A stretch of DNA of 64,000 nucleotides, from the NCBI RefSeq assembly GCF_014656435.1, contig NZ_BNCK01000003.1:496001-560000 (forward strand), in the 5' to 3' direction. The DNA is from Thalassotalea marina. Its GTDB lineage: Bacteria > Pseudomonadota > Gammaproteobacteria > Enterobacterales > Alteromonadaceae. The position numbers were made by a program, and so were the translations under genes. The notes beneath the pieces were generated by a model. That model was not told where the DNA came from, made no database searches, and saw only the letters and a list, made by a program, of their open reading frames with translations. Positions 47,037-58,906 of the stretch are shown one piece after another (the first letter of the stretch is position 1; every line of letters starts with the position of its first letter).

Positions 47037-47783
47037 TCAATTGTTAATTAAAAAGTGGTATGACGGCAGGTCTTTAATTCGTTGGTGCGCTAGTAATAAT
47101 ACTTCTAGGATTTCAACATCACTTTCTTTGTTTAACGCAATATAGCTACTTCTACTGGTTTCCGGAAAGACAGTAAAGTTGACCATTTCAGCAGCTCTGA
47201 GCTTTTGTTTTTCAAAGTAATGTTCAATTACTTCAGGATCTGTGTATAACAGCTCAACCTTATTGTTCAATAATAAGTCAATTGCTAATTCTATGTTCGA
47301 CACAACATACAAATGCTGTTGTGCACTAAAACCTTGCTTTAATAACGAGCGATGACTGTAACTGTCACGCACAACAACTGTTAATTTAGATTTTGCTTGT
47401 TCAAACGTGGTAATAGTTGCCGTTTTATTGGATTTTAACGAGATAAATGCTCGTTCTAAATTGCTCACTTTAGTGATCCAATGAAAAAAAGGTTCTCTTT
47501 CTTTGGTTCTCACTATGCTTAACACTAATGTGTTAGGTTGAGTTTTGGCCACAAGCAAAGCACGAGCCCAAGGAAGAAAGCGTGTTTTATCGACCAATTG
47601 CTGGTTTTGCAAAAGCAGTTTCAGAATTTCAATGGTTGGCCCTTTAAGTACGCCATTGTCGCGATATTGCAGCAGTTCATGCTCTGCTGCAACTATATCA
47701 AGCGATGCAAGAGGGGGGTCATTAGCATTAGCTGTTGCACTAAAGCTAATGACGATTGTTGCTAAAAATAAAGCGAACTTCAT
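47037..47783 (-). CDS. Solitary periplasmic solute-binding-type protein (SBP_bac_3-like)
   Basis: 248 residues. Signal peptide KFALFLATIVISFSATANA. The mature part has the bi-lobed type 3 solute-binding pattern (YRDNGVLKGPTIEILKLLLQ, ARALLVAKTQPNTLVLSIVRTKEREPFFHWI, VVVRDSYSHRSLLKQGF, AIDLLLNNKVELLYTDPEVI). No permease or ATPase lies nearby, so it resembles the many orphan SBP proteins of Alteromonadales rather than a transport component. It starts 5 bp after glmU and is probably co-transcribed. Ligand unknown. Confidence 0.82.
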   Translation of the reverse strand: MKFALFLATIVISFSATANANDPPLASLDIVAAEHELLQYRDNGVLKGPTIEILKLLLQNQQLVDKTRFLPWARALLVAKTQPNTLVLSIVRTKEREPFFHWITKVSNLERAFISLKSNKTATITTFEQAKSKLTVVVRDSYSHRSLLKQGFSAQQHLYVVSNIELAIDLLLNNKVELLYTDPEVIEHYFEKQKLRAAEMVNFTVFPETSRSSYIALNKESDVEILEVLLLAHQRIKDLPSYHFLINN

Positions 47784-47788
47784 TAAGT

Positions 47789-49147
47789 TTATTTTTTAGT
47801 AGGGCGTTGCCAGCCTTCGATGTTTCTTTGTTTTCCGCGAGCTACTGCAAGCTGTTCTTTTTCGACATCTTTAGCTATGACCGAGCCGGCACCAATGGTA
47901 GCGTTTTCACCAACATAAACAGGGGCTACAAGCGAAGAATTCGAACCAATAAACGCTTCGTCTGCAATAATGGTTTGTGATTTATTTGCGCCATCATAGT
48001 TACAAGTAATGGTACCCGCACCAATGTTAACGTTTTTACCAATATTGGCATCACCTAAGTAAGTTAAATGACCCGATTTACTACCTTCACCTAATGTGGA
48101 TTTTTTCATTTCCACGAAGTTACCAACATGTGAGTTTCTGTTCATCACTGAGTCTGGGCGAATACGAGCAAATGGACCAACTGAACATTGATCGCCAATA
48201 ACAGCACCATCAATAATTGTATTAGGTTTAATTTCAGCGAATTCACCAATAGTGCAGTCTTTTAAAATACAGTTAGCACCAACTTTAACACCATCAGCTA
48301 AAACCACTTCACCTTCAAAAATACAGTTAATGTCAATTTTAACTTCTTGGCCGATCACTAGCTTTCCACGAATATCGATTCGGTGCGGATCTCGTAAGCT
48401 AGCACCTTGGATCATCAAATGCTCCGCTTCACGTAATTGGAATGCACGTTCTAACGTTGCAAGCTGCACCCTGTCATTTGCGCCTTCAGTTTCAATAGCA
48501 ATATCAGGGTGTGCGGTTTCGATAAGCTTACCTTCAGCATGGCAAGCGGCAATAATATCAGTTAAATAGTACTCACCTTGTGCATTGTCATTAGACAGAT
48601 TAGACAACCAGCGTTTTAAATCAGCGCCGTTGGCATACAGAATACCTGAGTTTATTTCTTGAATGAGTAGTTGTTCTTGTGATGCATCTTTTTGTTCAAC
48701 AATACCAACAACTTGGCCATAATCTCGAACAATTCGGCCATAACCTGTTGGATTATCAACGGTTACCGTCAAAAGTGACATACCGTTGTCTGGCTTAGCA
48801 GCAATTAATCGTTCAAGTGTAGATACACGAGTTAGTGGCACATCGCCATACAATACCAGTACGTTTTCGTCGTCTTTAAGATGTGGTGACGCCATATCTA
48901 CCGCATGGCCAGTACCTAACTGCTCTTTTTGTTCAACAAACGTAAGGTCATCACCTGTGACTTTGGCTTTTAAAATGTCACCACCAAAGCCATACACTAG
49001 ATAGATATTCTCGGCATCCAAAAAACGAGCAGCATCAATAACATGCTCTACCATCGGCTTATCCGCAATGGTATGTAATACTTTAGGAAGGGAAGATTTC
49101 ATACGGGTACCTTTACCCGCGGCTAAAATTACAACTGAGAGTGACAT
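47789..49147 (-). CDS. glmU: Bifunctional GlcNAc-1-phosphate uridyltransferase / GlcN-1-phosphate acetyltransferase
   Basis: 452 residues. The N-terminal uridyltransferase has [33 protein letters not shown] and EINSGIL; the C-terminal left-handed beta helix (about 250-450) has hexapeptide repeats and the acetyltransferase residues in [25 protein letters not shown]. It finishes UDP-GlcNAc synthesis begun by GlmS, here about 1.7 kb downstream. Position beyond the atp operon matches the gammaproteobacterial atp-glmU-glmS order, interrupted by about 2.5 kb of accessory genes. Confidence 0.98.
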   Translation of the reverse strand: MSLSVVILAAGKGTRMKSSLPKVLHTIADKPMVEHVIDAARFLDAENIYLVYGFGGDILKAKVTGDDLTFVEQKEQLGTGHAVDMASPHLKDDENVLVLYGDVPLTRVSTLERLIAAKPDNGMSLLTVTVDNPTGYGRIVRDYGQVVGIVEQKDASQEQLLIQEINSGILYANGADLKRWLSNLSNDNAQGEYYLTDIIAACHAEGKLIETAHPDIAIETEGANDRVQLATLERAFQLREAEHLMIQGASLRDPHRIDIRGKLVIGQEVKIDINCIFEGEVVLADGVKVGANCILKDCTIGEFAEIKPNTIIDGAVIGDQCSVGPFARIRPDSVMNRNSHVGNFVEMKKSTLGEGSKSGHLTYLGDANIGKNVNIGAGTITCNYDGANKSQTIIADEAFIGSNSSLVAPVYVGENATIGAGSVIAKDVEKEQLAVARGKQRNIEGWQRPTKK

Positions 49148-49216
49148 AAGCGTTCCATGTGTTATTTTTTAACTATTCTAACGCTGAAAGCTCAGCGGAT
49201 TCCAATGATAATTAAA

Positions 49217-49951
49217 TTAATCTTCGACCAATCCAACTTCAAGTTTATCGAACCAATCTAGAAAGCGCTTTACATCATCTCCTCTAAAGATTCGTCCATG
49301 TTGTGGGCATAGTTGCTCTATCTCCAGTTTAGAAACTCTCTCAATCCAACGAGATTTAGCTTTATTTGAAGGCATCCAGCGCTGATGAAAAAATCGCATT
49401 TTGTCGCAGTGGGAGTCAAAGTCTTCGACATACATAGGGGCATCATGAGGCTCAAGCGCAGCACCTATATCCCCTGACATAAGGATTTTGGCTTCTTCAT
49501 CGTAAACATTGAAGTTTCCCGAAGAATGCAAATAGTGTGCGGGAATAAAAGTCAGTTGCACACCATCAATTTTTATACTTTCACCACCGTCAGGGATTGC
49601 AGAGTAGGATATATTACTCATACCAAAATGGCGTATAAATCCTTCCCATAACCATGGCGAATGTAAAGTGGCATTAGGTAATGCTTGATCCCACAAGCCT
49701 AACGATGAAATTATGTCGGGATCTTGGTGCGAAGCAAAAAGGTGCGTCACTTGTTCAATAGGGCAGATCTTAACAACAGCGGCTAGCATTGAAGAAAAAA
49801 TCTCGATTCCACCAGGATCCATTATTAATGCTTTATTTGCTGTTACCACCAAATATTGATTAGTATCTATAATGGCTTGTGGCTTTTCTGGGTCACGACC
49901 CAATACATACCAATGATAACTTTTGTCTTTATTAATTTTTGTAAGTTTCAT
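49217..49951 (-). CDS. Oxygen-binding di-iron (flavodiiron-like) metallo-beta-lactamase-fold protein
   Basis: 244 residues, a stand-alone metallo-beta-lactamase fold without flavodoxin or rubredoxin domain. VTANKALIMDPGG, the metal motif SHQDPD (His75, Asp77, Asp79), FIPAHYLHSSGNFNVYDEEAKILMSGDIGAA and CPQHGRIFRGDDV follow flavodiiron proteins, but the usual second His after the Asp is replaced by Ile80. This fits the oxygen-binding di-iron (ODP) group, which senses O2 for chemotaxis in Treponema. The start overlaps the upstream gene by 4 bp (ATGA), so the two products probably work together. Confidence 0.82.
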   Translation of the reverse strand: MKLTKINKDKSYHWYVLGRDPEKPQAIIDTNQYLVVTANKALIMDPGGIEIFSSMLAAVVKICPIEQVTHLFASHQDPDIISSLGLWDQALPNATLHSPWLWEGFIRHFGMSNISYSAIPDGGESIKIDGVQLTFIPAHYLHSSGNFNVYDEEAKILMSGDIGAALEPHDAPMYVEDFDSHCDKMRFFHQRWMPSNKAKSRWIERVSKLEIEQLCPQHGRIFRGDDVKRFLDWFDKLEVGLVED

Positions 49952-50571
49952 CTTCTGTCCAATTTAATGCTATTAACATGTTCAATTGCCGATAAGATAT
50001 GGGCTTTTATTTTTGTCGCAGCCTCTTCTACATTATCAGCCACACTATAGAGGGTATCCTGAAAATCAGTATCAGCCTGTGAGGCTTCTACTCGTGAAAG
50101 CGTGGCTAATACCACAGCCGTTCGTAACTCATCAGACAGCAGTATTAACTCTTCACTTAGCTTTTCTAAAAGCGATCTGTGTGTAAAAGACAAAGCCTGC
50201 TGTTGCTTTACGATCATAGATATAGGTTGATGTAATGACTGGTTAAACTGTGCCTGATTATTACTTTGTAATACGCCATTAAACTTATTGAATGCGTTAT
50301 CAATTCGGTATTTGTTTGCTGAATTACGGCTTAATTTGTTGGCTAGCTCATTAATATTTTTAGAAGAGGAGATAGTGGTATTAGCTAATTGATCGATAAA
50401 ATCTGTCAATGGCTTAAAGCCAGCAGCATTTTGCCCAGCCCGAAGTGCAACTGCTCTGGCATTACTCGCCGTAATAGACAATTGTTTCGCAATATTATTT
50501 GCTTGCTCTAAGCTGGCGGCTACTTGAGCTGCCCCTACGAAGTACTGATATTCCCTGTCCAATTGTTCCAC
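49948..50571 (-). CDS. Helical protein coupled to the oxygen-binding protein (chemoreceptor-like)
   Basis: 207 residues, no signal peptide or membrane helix, nearly all alpha-helical with Ala/Gln/Asn-rich heptads (LEQANNIAKQLSITASNARAVALRAGQNAAGFKPLTDFIDQLA). The SNARAVALRAG-QNAAGFKPLTDFI segment recalls the hairpin region of small chemoreceptor-like or methyl-accepting proteins, but the canonical EAARAGE tip is absent. ATGA overlap with the downstream ODP gene implies stoichiometric translation. Suggested role: signalling partner of the di-iron sensor; this is inference. Confidence 0.62.
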   Translation of the reverse strand: MEQLDREYQYFVGAAQVAASLEQANNIAKQLSITASNARAVALRAGQNAAGFKPLTDFIDQLANTTISSSKNINELANKLSRNSANKYRIDNAFNKFNGVLQSNNQAQFNQSLHQPISMIVKQQQALSFTHRSLLEKLSEELILLSDELRTAVVLATLSRVEASQADTDFQDTLYSVADNVEEAATKIKAHILSAIEHVNSIKLDRR

Positions 50572-50723
50572 GAGTTAAACACTATTTAATACCTTTAAAC
50601 TATAGTATTGATTGCTTAGCCAATTATTCAAATTTTATTAACTGATCTAAGATTAAATATTGCACTTTTTATCAAAATAAATCTGAGTTACAACATCATC
50701 AATAATAAAAGTAAAGTTGACTA

Positions 50724-50752
50724 TTGACTTCTAACTGTTCAATAAATAATCT
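50724..50752 (+). promoter_or_regulatory. Candidate sigma-70 promoter for the mini-protein cluster
   Basis: TTGACT (50724-50729) and TAATCT (50747-50752) with an ideal 17-bp spacer; a second overlapping TTGACT begins at 50717. The 5' leader of about 78 nt contains TTGTTGTTT and AAACAACAA arms able to pair. Confidence 0.55.
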
Positions 50753-50836
50753 GAAAAAAGGTGAAGGGAATCACTAGTTGTTGTTTGGCTTAAGTTGCCT
50801 TCATCGTGAAACAACAATAAACAAAAGGATTAGACA

Positions 50837-51079
50837 ATGAAAAATAAAATAAAGTTAGCAACCCTAATGGTTGTAGGAAGTTTAGCGTTAACCTCAGCTT
50901 TTGCAGCATTTTACCCTACACACTCTATTGAACGAGAATATTATGCGGGCCCTAATTCCACACAAATAGTTGGCAGTATGTTCCAAAATTGTTCTGGTAG
51001 AACTATTCAAATTGGTCAAGTTACTCCATATTACGATGAAGGTAAAATACCTTGCCCGAAATCTCCAATTGAAGAGTAA
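50837..51079 (+). CDS. Secreted two-cysteine mini-protein 1 (DUF6289-like)
   Basis: 80 residues: signal peptide (KLATLMVVGSLALTSAFA-A) and a mature peptide of about 57 residues, EREYYAGPNSTQIVGSMFQNCSGRTIQIGQVTPYYDEGKIPC. The order E-x-x-(Y/F)Y, (Q)-(I/V)VG, Cys-x-Gly, G-x-x-T, Pro-Cys or terminal Cys recurs in the next two genes. The pattern resembles DUF6289 short proteins; assignment from memory. AAGGA at 50826-50830 is a good ribosome site. The two Cys could form one disulfide. Function unknown. Confidence 0.75.
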   Translation: MKNKIKLATLMVVGSLALTSAFAAFYPTHSIEREYYAGPNSTQIVGSMFQNCSGRTIQIGQVTPYYDEGKIPCPKSPIEE

Positions 51080-51166
51080 AACCCTAAATTAAACGTTTAC
51101 TAGTATCTGCAAAAGCGGCAGATAAGCGGCTTTTATCTAGCGAACAAAATTAAATAAGGAAATACC

Positions 51167-51397
51167 ATGTTAAAACTAGTCAAAAAGCTAATACTTACGT
51201 CTTCAATATGTGCTATGGCGATATCAGCTTCTGCAGTGGGTGCTGGAAGTGAAATTGAAAAAATATTTTATGAAACCGCCGCTAAACAAAATGTTGTTGG
51301 AGGCATATTAACACCATGTGAAGGACGACCACTAGCTTGGGGAAAAAGAACTGCTTTTTACACTGTGGATGTTTCACCTTGTCACTCAAATTTTTGA
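51167..51397 (+). CDS. Secreted two-cysteine mini-protein 2 (DUF6289-like)
   Basis: 76 residues. Signal peptide LILTSSICAMAISASAVGA, then EIEKIFYETAAKQNVVGGILTPCEGRPLAWGKRTAFYTVDVSPC, aligning with its neighbours at the FYE, VVGG, PCEG, WGKRTAFY and SPC positions. AAGGA is eight bases before the ATG. It is 87 bp after gene 1 and 53 bp before gene 3, all with their own ribosome sites, as expected of a tandem-duplicated family. Confidence 0.75.
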   Translation: MLKLVKKLILTSSICAMAISASAVGAGSEIEKIFYETAAKQNVVGGILTPCEGRPLAWGKRTAFYTVDVSPCHSNF

Positions 51398-51450
51398 CAA
51401 TTAGTAATCTAAAAACACCTAATAGCTAAATAAGAACAAGGAATAACAAA

Positions 51451-51663
51451 ATGAAAAAAAAGATTATCATTGGTAGTGCATTAGCTGTATTGACCACTTT
51501 AGCGGCAGTCGCTGGACCAATGTATTGGCATGAAAAGCACTACTATGCTACCTCTGCTAAGCAACAAATAGTTGGTGAAGAGTCACTTACTTGTACAGGC
51601 CTAAAAGTAGTCTCTGGAGAAGTAACACCATATTGGAGTTATTGGCAGAGAGGAAGATGTTAG
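51451..51663 (+). CDS. Secreted two-cysteine mini-protein 3 (DUF6289-like)
   Basis: 70 residues. Signal peptide IIIGSALAVLTTLAAVAG, then HEKHYYATSAKQQIVGEESLTCTGLKVVSGEVTPYW and a terminal RGRC, so the second Cys is the last residue. TSAKQQIVG closely matches TAAKQNVVG of gene 2, and SGEVTPYW matches IGQVTPYY of gene 1. AAGGA precedes the start. It ends just before a terminator shared with the convergent atp operon. Confidence 0.75.
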   Translation: MKKKIIIGSALAVLTTLAAVAGPMYWHEKHYYATSAKQQIVGEESLTCTGLKVVSGEVTPYWSYWQRGRC

Positions 51664-51685
51664 TTCTTTTGAAAATTTAAAATAC

Positions 51686-51713
51686 AAAAAAGGTGGCATT
51701 AGCCACCTTTTTT
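51686..51713. terminator. Bidirectional terminator between the mini-proteins and atpC
   Basis: AAAAAAGGTGGC / GCCACCTTTTTT, a 12-bp perfect stem with a 4-nt loop, lies between two convergent units and ends in T runs on both strands. Confidence 0.93.
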
Positions 51714-51741
51714 AATTCACTAAAACTAAGTGTTTTTCAGC

Positions 51742-52161
51742 TTATTTTTTCTTAGACGCTTGGATGACACGTAATTGTGCAACCGCACGAGCTAATTCAG
51801 CAGCAGCTTCAGCGTAGTTCACGTCATCGCCATGATCATTCATGTGCGTTTCAGCGCGCTGTTTAGCTTCTAGAGCTGCTTGCTCATCAAGGTCGTCTAC
51901 ACGTGTTGCAACGTCAGCTAGCACAGTAACGTGATTAGGCTGAACTTCTAGCATACCGCCAGAAAGGTAAAGAACTTCTTCTTCTCCACCATACTTAACG
52001 ATTCGAGCCATACCAGGTTTTAGTGAGGTCAGTAAAGGTGCGTGACCAGGCATAATACCTAATTCACCTTCACTACCTGTGATCTGTAATGATTCAATGC
52101 GACCAGAGAATAACTCTTCTTCAGCACTTACTACATTAAGATTTACAGTTGTTAATGCCAT
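51742..52161 (-). CDS. atpC: ATP synthase F1 subunit epsilon
   Basis: 139 residues. [48 protein letters not shown] and [23 protein letters not shown] are the epsilon beta-sandwich; the C-terminal helical hairpin follows. It is part of the central stalk and moderates ATP hydrolysis. Last gene of the atp operon, 48 bp after atpD. Confidence 0.97.
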   Translation of the reverse strand: MALTTVNLNVVSAEEELFSGRIESLQITGSEGELGIMPGHAPLLTSLKPGMARIVKYGGEEEVLYLSGGMLEVQPNHVTVLADVATRVDDLDEQAALEAKQRAETHMNDHGDDVNYAEAAAELARAVAQLRVIQASKKK

Positions 52162-52209
52162 TGTGACCTCCTAATTGGTGACCAAACTAATATTGATCAC
52201 CAGCCCTAA

Positions 52210-53607
<1,398 letters not shown>

Positions 53608-53623
53608 TTAAATTAATCTTTGC

Positions 53624-54484
53624 CTACACCGCTGCCGCACCAGCAACAATCTCACTTAATTCTTGAGTGATGCTTGCTTGACGAGCTTTGTTGTATACCA
53701 ATTTCAGACTGTCGATTAAGTCGCCTGCATTATCTGTTGCAGCCTTCATCGCAATCATTCGAGCAGCTTGCTCACATGCGAGGTTTTCAACCACGCCCTG
53801 GTACACTTGAGACTCAATGTAACGAACTAATAATTGATCAAGTAGTACTTGAGCATCTGGTTCGTATAAGTAGTCCCAACGATGTTGAATTGCGTCATCG
53901 TCTGACTTAGGCAAAGGTAAAAGTTGATCGATTGTCGGCTTTTGCGTCATGGTATTAACAAACTTGTTATAAACCACGAACAATCTGTCGATTTCGCCGT
54001 TGTCATAGGCATCTAACATCACGCGAACTGAACCTACTAGGTCAGTTACTGATGGGTTATCACCTAAACCTGAAACTTGTGCCGTTACGTTAGCGCCCAT
54101 ATTGTTAAAGAATGCAGTAGCTTTAGAACCCACTACAGCAAACTCAACTTCAGCACCTTCTGACTGACGCTTTGCAGCGTCAGCTAACACTGACTTAAAC
54201 AAGTTAATGTTTAAGCCACCACATAGTCCACGGTCGGTAGAGACAACGATATAGCCTACACGCTTGATTTCACGCTCTTCCAAATATGGATGGCGATACT
54301 CAAGGTTACCAAGCGCGATGTGACCGATCACATTTCGCATATTTTCAGCGTATGGACGAGATGCAGCCATAGCATCTTGCGCGCGGCGCATTTTACTGGC
54401 TGCTACCATTTCCATTGCGCTGGTGATTTTCTGCGTATTTTGTACGCTTCCAATCTTCGATTTTATCTCTTTAGCGCCGGACAT
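53624..54484 (-). CDS. atpG: ATP synthase F1 subunit gamma
   Basis: 286 residues. The N-terminal helix [34 protein letters not shown] and the C-terminal helix [46 protein letters not shown] form the rotating coiled coil; [11 protein letters not shown] is the conserved Rossmann-like segment. It couples rotation of the c ring to the beta subunits. Confidence 0.98.
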   Translation of the reverse strand: MSGAKEIKSKIGSVQNTQKITSAMEMVAASKMRRAQDAMAASRPYAENMRNVIGHIALGNLEYRHPYLEEREIKRVGYIVVSTDRGLCGGLNINLFKSVLADAAKRQSEGAEVEFAVVGSKATAFFNNMGANVTAQVSGLGDNPSVTDLVGSVRVMLDAYDNGEIDRLFVVYNKFVNTMTQKPTIDQLLPLPKSDDDAIQHRWDYLYEPDAQVLLDQLLVRYIESQVYQGVVENLACEQAARMIAMKAATDNAGDLIDSLKLVYNKARQASITQELSEIVAGAAAV

Positions 54485-54512
54485 GACTATTCTCTCCGAA
54501 AAGGTTAACTAA

Positions 54513-56054
54513 TTACCAAGTTTGCGTAGACTTGAATGTATCAAGTGCTTTCGCTAAACCTGCTTCGATGTCTTTATCGTAGTTACCGCTTTCATTGATC
54601 GTAGCCATCAACTCAGCTTGCTCACTATTTACGTAGCTGTGAAGAGCGGCTTCGAAATCACCGATTTTCGCTAATTCTACGTCATTTAAGTAACCTTTTT
54701 CAGCAGCGAATAAAGATACTGCTGTTTCAGCTACAGATAGTGGGCTGTATTGCTTCTGCTTCATTAATTCAGTAACGCGTTGACCGTGCTCTAATTGTTC
54801 ACGAGTTGCGTCATCTAAGTCAGAAGCAAACTGAGCGAATGCCGCTAGTTCACGATATTGTGCTAGTGCTAGACGAATACCACCACCAAGTTTCTTGATG
54901 ATCTTAGTTTGTGCTGCACCACCAACACGAGATACCGAAAGACCAGCGTTAACTGCAGGACGAATACCTGAGTTAAATAAATCTGTCTCAAGGAAGATTT
55001 GACCATCAGTAATTGAAATTACGTTGGTCGGTACGAATGCTGATACATCACCCGCTTGCGTTTCAATAATAGGTAATGCTGTTAATGAACCAGTTTGGCC
55101 CTTAACTTCACCGTTAGTGAAACGCTCAACGTACTCTTCACTTACACGTGCTGCACGCTCAAGTAAGCGTGAGTGAAGATAGAATACGTCACCTGGGTAT
55201 GCTTCACGTCCTGGTGGACGACGTAATAGCAATGAAATTTGACGATATGCTACCGCTTGCTTAGAAAGATCATCGTATACGATTAACGCATCTTCACCGC
55301 GATCACGGAAGTATTCACCCATAGCACAACCTGAGTATGGTGCTAGGTATTGAAGTGCTGCCGCTTCAGAAGCAGATGCTACCACAACGATAGTGTTGCT
55401 TAATGCACCGTGCTCTTCAAGGCTACGTACTACGTTAGCTACAGTTGAAGCTTTTTGACCAATCGCTACATAGATAGATTTAATACCAGTGTTTTTCTGG
55501 TTGATAATCGCATCTAATGCAATAGCAGATTTACCGATCTGACGGTCACCAATGATAAGCTCACGTTGACCACGACCGATTGGAATCATAGCATCAATTG
55601 ACTTGATACCAGTTTGAACTGGTTGGTCAACTGATTTACGATCGATAACACCCGGTGCTACAACTTCTACTGGAGAGAAGCCGTCATTGTCAATCGGACC
55701 TTTACCGTCGATTGGCTCACCAAGAGTGTTTACTACACGACCTAAAAGGCCGCGACCTACTGGTACTTCCAAAATACGGCCAGTACCTTTAACTTTTACG
55801 CCTTCAGCTAGGTCCGCATATGGACCCATAACTACCGCACCTACCGAATCACGGTCAAGGTTTAACGCGATAGCATAGCGGTTACCAGGAAGTTCGATCA
55901 TCTCACCTTGCATTACTTCTGCAAGACCGTGGATGCGAATGATACCGTCAGTTACTGATACGATAGTACCTTCGTTACGAGCTTCGCTGACAACGTCAAA
56001 CTTCTCAATTCTATTTTTGATCAGTTCAGCGATTTCAGTGGAATTCAGTTGCAT
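54513..56054 (-). CDS. atpA: ATP synthase F1 subunit alpha
   Basis: 513 residues. [19 protein letters not shown] start, nucleotide-binding [61 protein letters not shown] and the arginine-finger region SISDGQ-type [32 protein letters not shown]. It is the non-catalytic nucleotide-binding partner of AtpD. Confidence 0.99.
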   Translation of the reverse strand: MQLNSTEIAELIKNRIEKFDVVSEARNEGTIVSVTDGIIRIHGLAEVMQGEMIELPGNRYAIALNLDRDSVGAVVMGPYADLAEGVKVKGTGRILEVPVGRGLLGRVVNTLGEPIDGKGPIDNDGFSPVEVVAPGVIDRKSVDQPVQTGIKSIDAMIPIGRGQRELIIGDRQIGKSAIALDAIINQKNTGIKSIYVAIGQKASTVANVVRSLEEHGALSNTIVVVASASEAAALQYLAPYSGCAMGEYFRDRGEDALIVYDDLSKQAVAYRQISLLLRRPPGREAYPGDVFYLHSRLLERAARVSEEYVERFTNGEVKGQTGSLTALPIIETQAGDVSAFVPTNVISITDGQIFLETDLFNSGIRPAVNAGLSVSRVGGAAQTKIIKKLGGGIRLALAQYRELAAFAQFASDLDDATREQLEHGQRVTELMKQKQYSPLSVAETAVSLFAAEKGYLNDVELAKIGDFEAALHSYVNSEQAELMATINESGNYDKDIEAGLAKALDTFKSTQTW

Positions 56055-56067
56055 GCTCTGTTCCCCG

Positions 56068-56601
56068 TTAAGATTGCATTGTTGTTGCTAAGCGATCCAG
56101 TTTACCTCTAACTGAACCATCTATTACCATGTCACCAGCTTTAATTACTAAGCCAGAAACCACGCTAGCATCTACAACACAATTGAGCTTTACTTTTCGA
56201 GCCAAGCGCTTTTCAAGCGCGGCACTAATATTTGCTTGTTGGTCAGCTGTTAATTCAACAGCAGACGTAACGTCCACAGTGATTTCTTTATCGTATTCAG
56301 CTTTTAATAAAGTGAATTCTGTCACCACGTGTGGTAGCACCAACAAACGTTCGTTTTCAGCCATTACTTTGATAAAGTTTTGACCGTGTGTGTTCAGTTG
56401 TTCGTCACAAACTTTGATGAACAAGTCTTGTGCTTGTTCAACAGACGCACCACCTGATAAAAAGCTGGTGATCGTTTCATTTTTTGAAACTTCCGCTGCA
56501 AACACTAACATTTCCTGCCAAGCGTCTACCGCACCAGCTTCCACAGCATATTCGAACGCTGCTTTAGCATAGGGACGAGCGATAGTTGTCAATTCAGACA
56601 T
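56068..56601 (-). CDS. atpH: ATP synthase F1 subunit delta
   Basis: 177 residues. [27 protein letters not shown] at the start and [34 protein letters not shown] at the end are the delta-subunit (OSCP) signatures. It joins the peripheral stalk to the top of F1. Confidence 0.97.
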   Translation of the reverse strand: MSELTTIARPYAKAAFEYAVEAGAVDAWQEMLVFAAEVSKNETITSFLSGGASVEQAQDLFIKVCDEQLNTHGQNFIKVMAENERLLVLPHVVTEFTLLKAEYDKEITVDVTSAVELTADQQANISAALEKRLARKVKLNCVVDASVVSGLVIKAGDMVIDGSVRGKLDRLATTMQS

Positions 56602-56614
56602 GCCCTATACCCTC

Positions 56615-57085
56615 TTAAAGTTCAGCTACAAGTTTATCTAAGATGTCGCTATGAGCAGCGGCATCAATTGAACGCTCAAGAATTTTCTCGGCACCTGCTA
56701 CAGCAAGAACAGCTACTTGTTTGCGTAACTCTTCTTTTGCACGGTTGCGTTCAGACTCAATTTCTGCATGACCAGCGGCTAAGATCTTGTCTTTTTCCGC
56801 TTGTGCTTTTTCTGCAGCTTCTTCAATTAATTGTGCTTCACGCTTTTTAGCAGCTTCAACGATTTCTGCTGCTTGCGCTTTAGCTTCTTTTAATTGTGCC
56901 GTTGCTTTCTCTTGCGCTAACGCAAGGTCTTTAGCTGCACGGTCAGAAGCGGCTAAGCCGTCTGCAATAGTTTTCTGACGAGCTTCGATAGCACCAATTA
57001 GTGGTGGCCATACAAACTTCATACAGAAAAGAACGAATACGACAAATGCGATCATTTCACTGATAAAAGTGACATTTACGTTCAT
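56615..57085 (-). CDS. atpF: ATP synthase F0 subunit b
   Basis: 156 residues, exactly the E. coli length. One N-terminal membrane helix ([27 protein letters not shown]) followed by a long charged helix ([26 protein letters not shown]), forming the dimeric peripheral stalk. Confidence 0.98.
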   Translation of the reverse strand: MNVNVTFISEMIAFVVFVLFCMKFVWPPLIGAIEARQKTIADGLAASDRAAKDLALAQEKATAQLKEAKAQAAEIVEAAKKREAQLIEEAAEKAQAEKDKILAAGHAEIESERNRAKEELRKQVAVLAVAGAEKILERSIDAAAHSDILDKLVAEL

Positions 57086-57135
57086 TTGTGTACCTCCTAT
57101 TTAATTACGTTAATAAAAAGACTTATAAAATTTAA

Positions 57136-57384
<249 letters not shown>

Positions 57385-57445
57385 TTATTTAAGTAAAATT
57401 AAAAGTTAAAAAATTAAATTTATTTTTTTGGGGCTTCCTGCCCAC

Positions 57446-57488
57446 AGTCTCTTGGCTGAACTAGCCTCGTCCTATAATCACCAAGAGA

Positions 57489-57490
<2 letters not shown>
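57446..57490 (-). other. Hairpin between atpB and atpE
   Basis: AGTCTCTTGG (57446-57455) and CCAAGAGACT (57481-57490) are exact complements flanking 25 nt, in the 116-bp gap between atpB and atpE; one arm overlaps the atpB stop codon. Position fits an RNA element that stabilises or boosts expression of atpE, which must be made in about tenfold excess. Confidence 0.7.
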
Positions 57491-58313
<823 letters not shown>

Positions 58314-58334
58314 CTAATGATTAAAGTTTAAATT

Positions 58335-58766
58335 TTAATATTTCAAAAACATTGGTGTCAGCAGTGCACTTACCACTGCCAAACTATAAATTCCAAAAAA
58401 GGGTGCCGGTAATATCACTAAAAACTTGAAGGCTAGTGCAAAAAGAACCGCTGTTAATCCCAGTTTTAATTTTGCGCCACTATAGAATGATTTCATTACT
58501 TGTTGTGACGCGCGTGCTCCTGCAAAACGAAACGCTTTATAGGCAAACACACAATTAGGGATGACTGCCACACAGCCACCAGCTAAAGCTGATGTTGCAT
58601 ATTCGCCACCCCAAACTAAATAAACGACTGTGGTACAAAACAGAACCGTGGCAATCATGATTAAAATTTGCATCAAAGCTAGTTTGCGACCAGTCTTAGT
58701 CAATGCATTTTGTTGCCGGTTAAACACGCGGTTCCTTAAACGAATTTTTTCGTAAATCTTGTACAC
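58335..58766 (-). CDS. atpI: ATP synthase accessory protein I
   Basis: 143 residues with four membrane helices (LMQILIMIATVLFCTTVVYLVWG, ATSALAGGCVAVIPNCVFAY, LKLGLTAVLFALAFKFLVIL, FFGIYSLAVVSALLTPMFL). FAYKAFRFAGARASQQVMKSFYSGAKLKL is the typical AtpI/UncI segment. It helps c-ring assembly and is first in the atp operon. Its length is slightly above the usual 126-130, so the true start could be internal. Confidence 0.93.
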   Translation of the reverse strand: MYKIYEKIRLRNRVFNRQQNALTKTGRKLALMQILIMIATVLFCTTVVYLVWGGEYATSALAGGCVAVIPNCVFAYKAFRFAGARASQQVMKSFYSGAKLKLGLTAVLFALAFKFLVILPAPFFGIYSLAVVSALLTPMFLKY

Positions 58767-58906
58767 TTTCCAAGCTGTTTTTTGAACTCAGAAAAAGTCT
58801 GCGCAAGTATACTTAATTACACCATATTTGCAACAAAAGAGGGCATTAGTTGCCCTCTATTTGCGCGTTTGATCGCCGTTAATCGAATAATTACTCAAAC
58901 GAAAGA

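Noticed and set aside
50808-50823. parS site in the leader of the mini-protein cluster
   Set aside because: On the minus strand only one half (TGTTTCACG) matches; the other half has an inserted base and mismatches, so it is not a credible parS.
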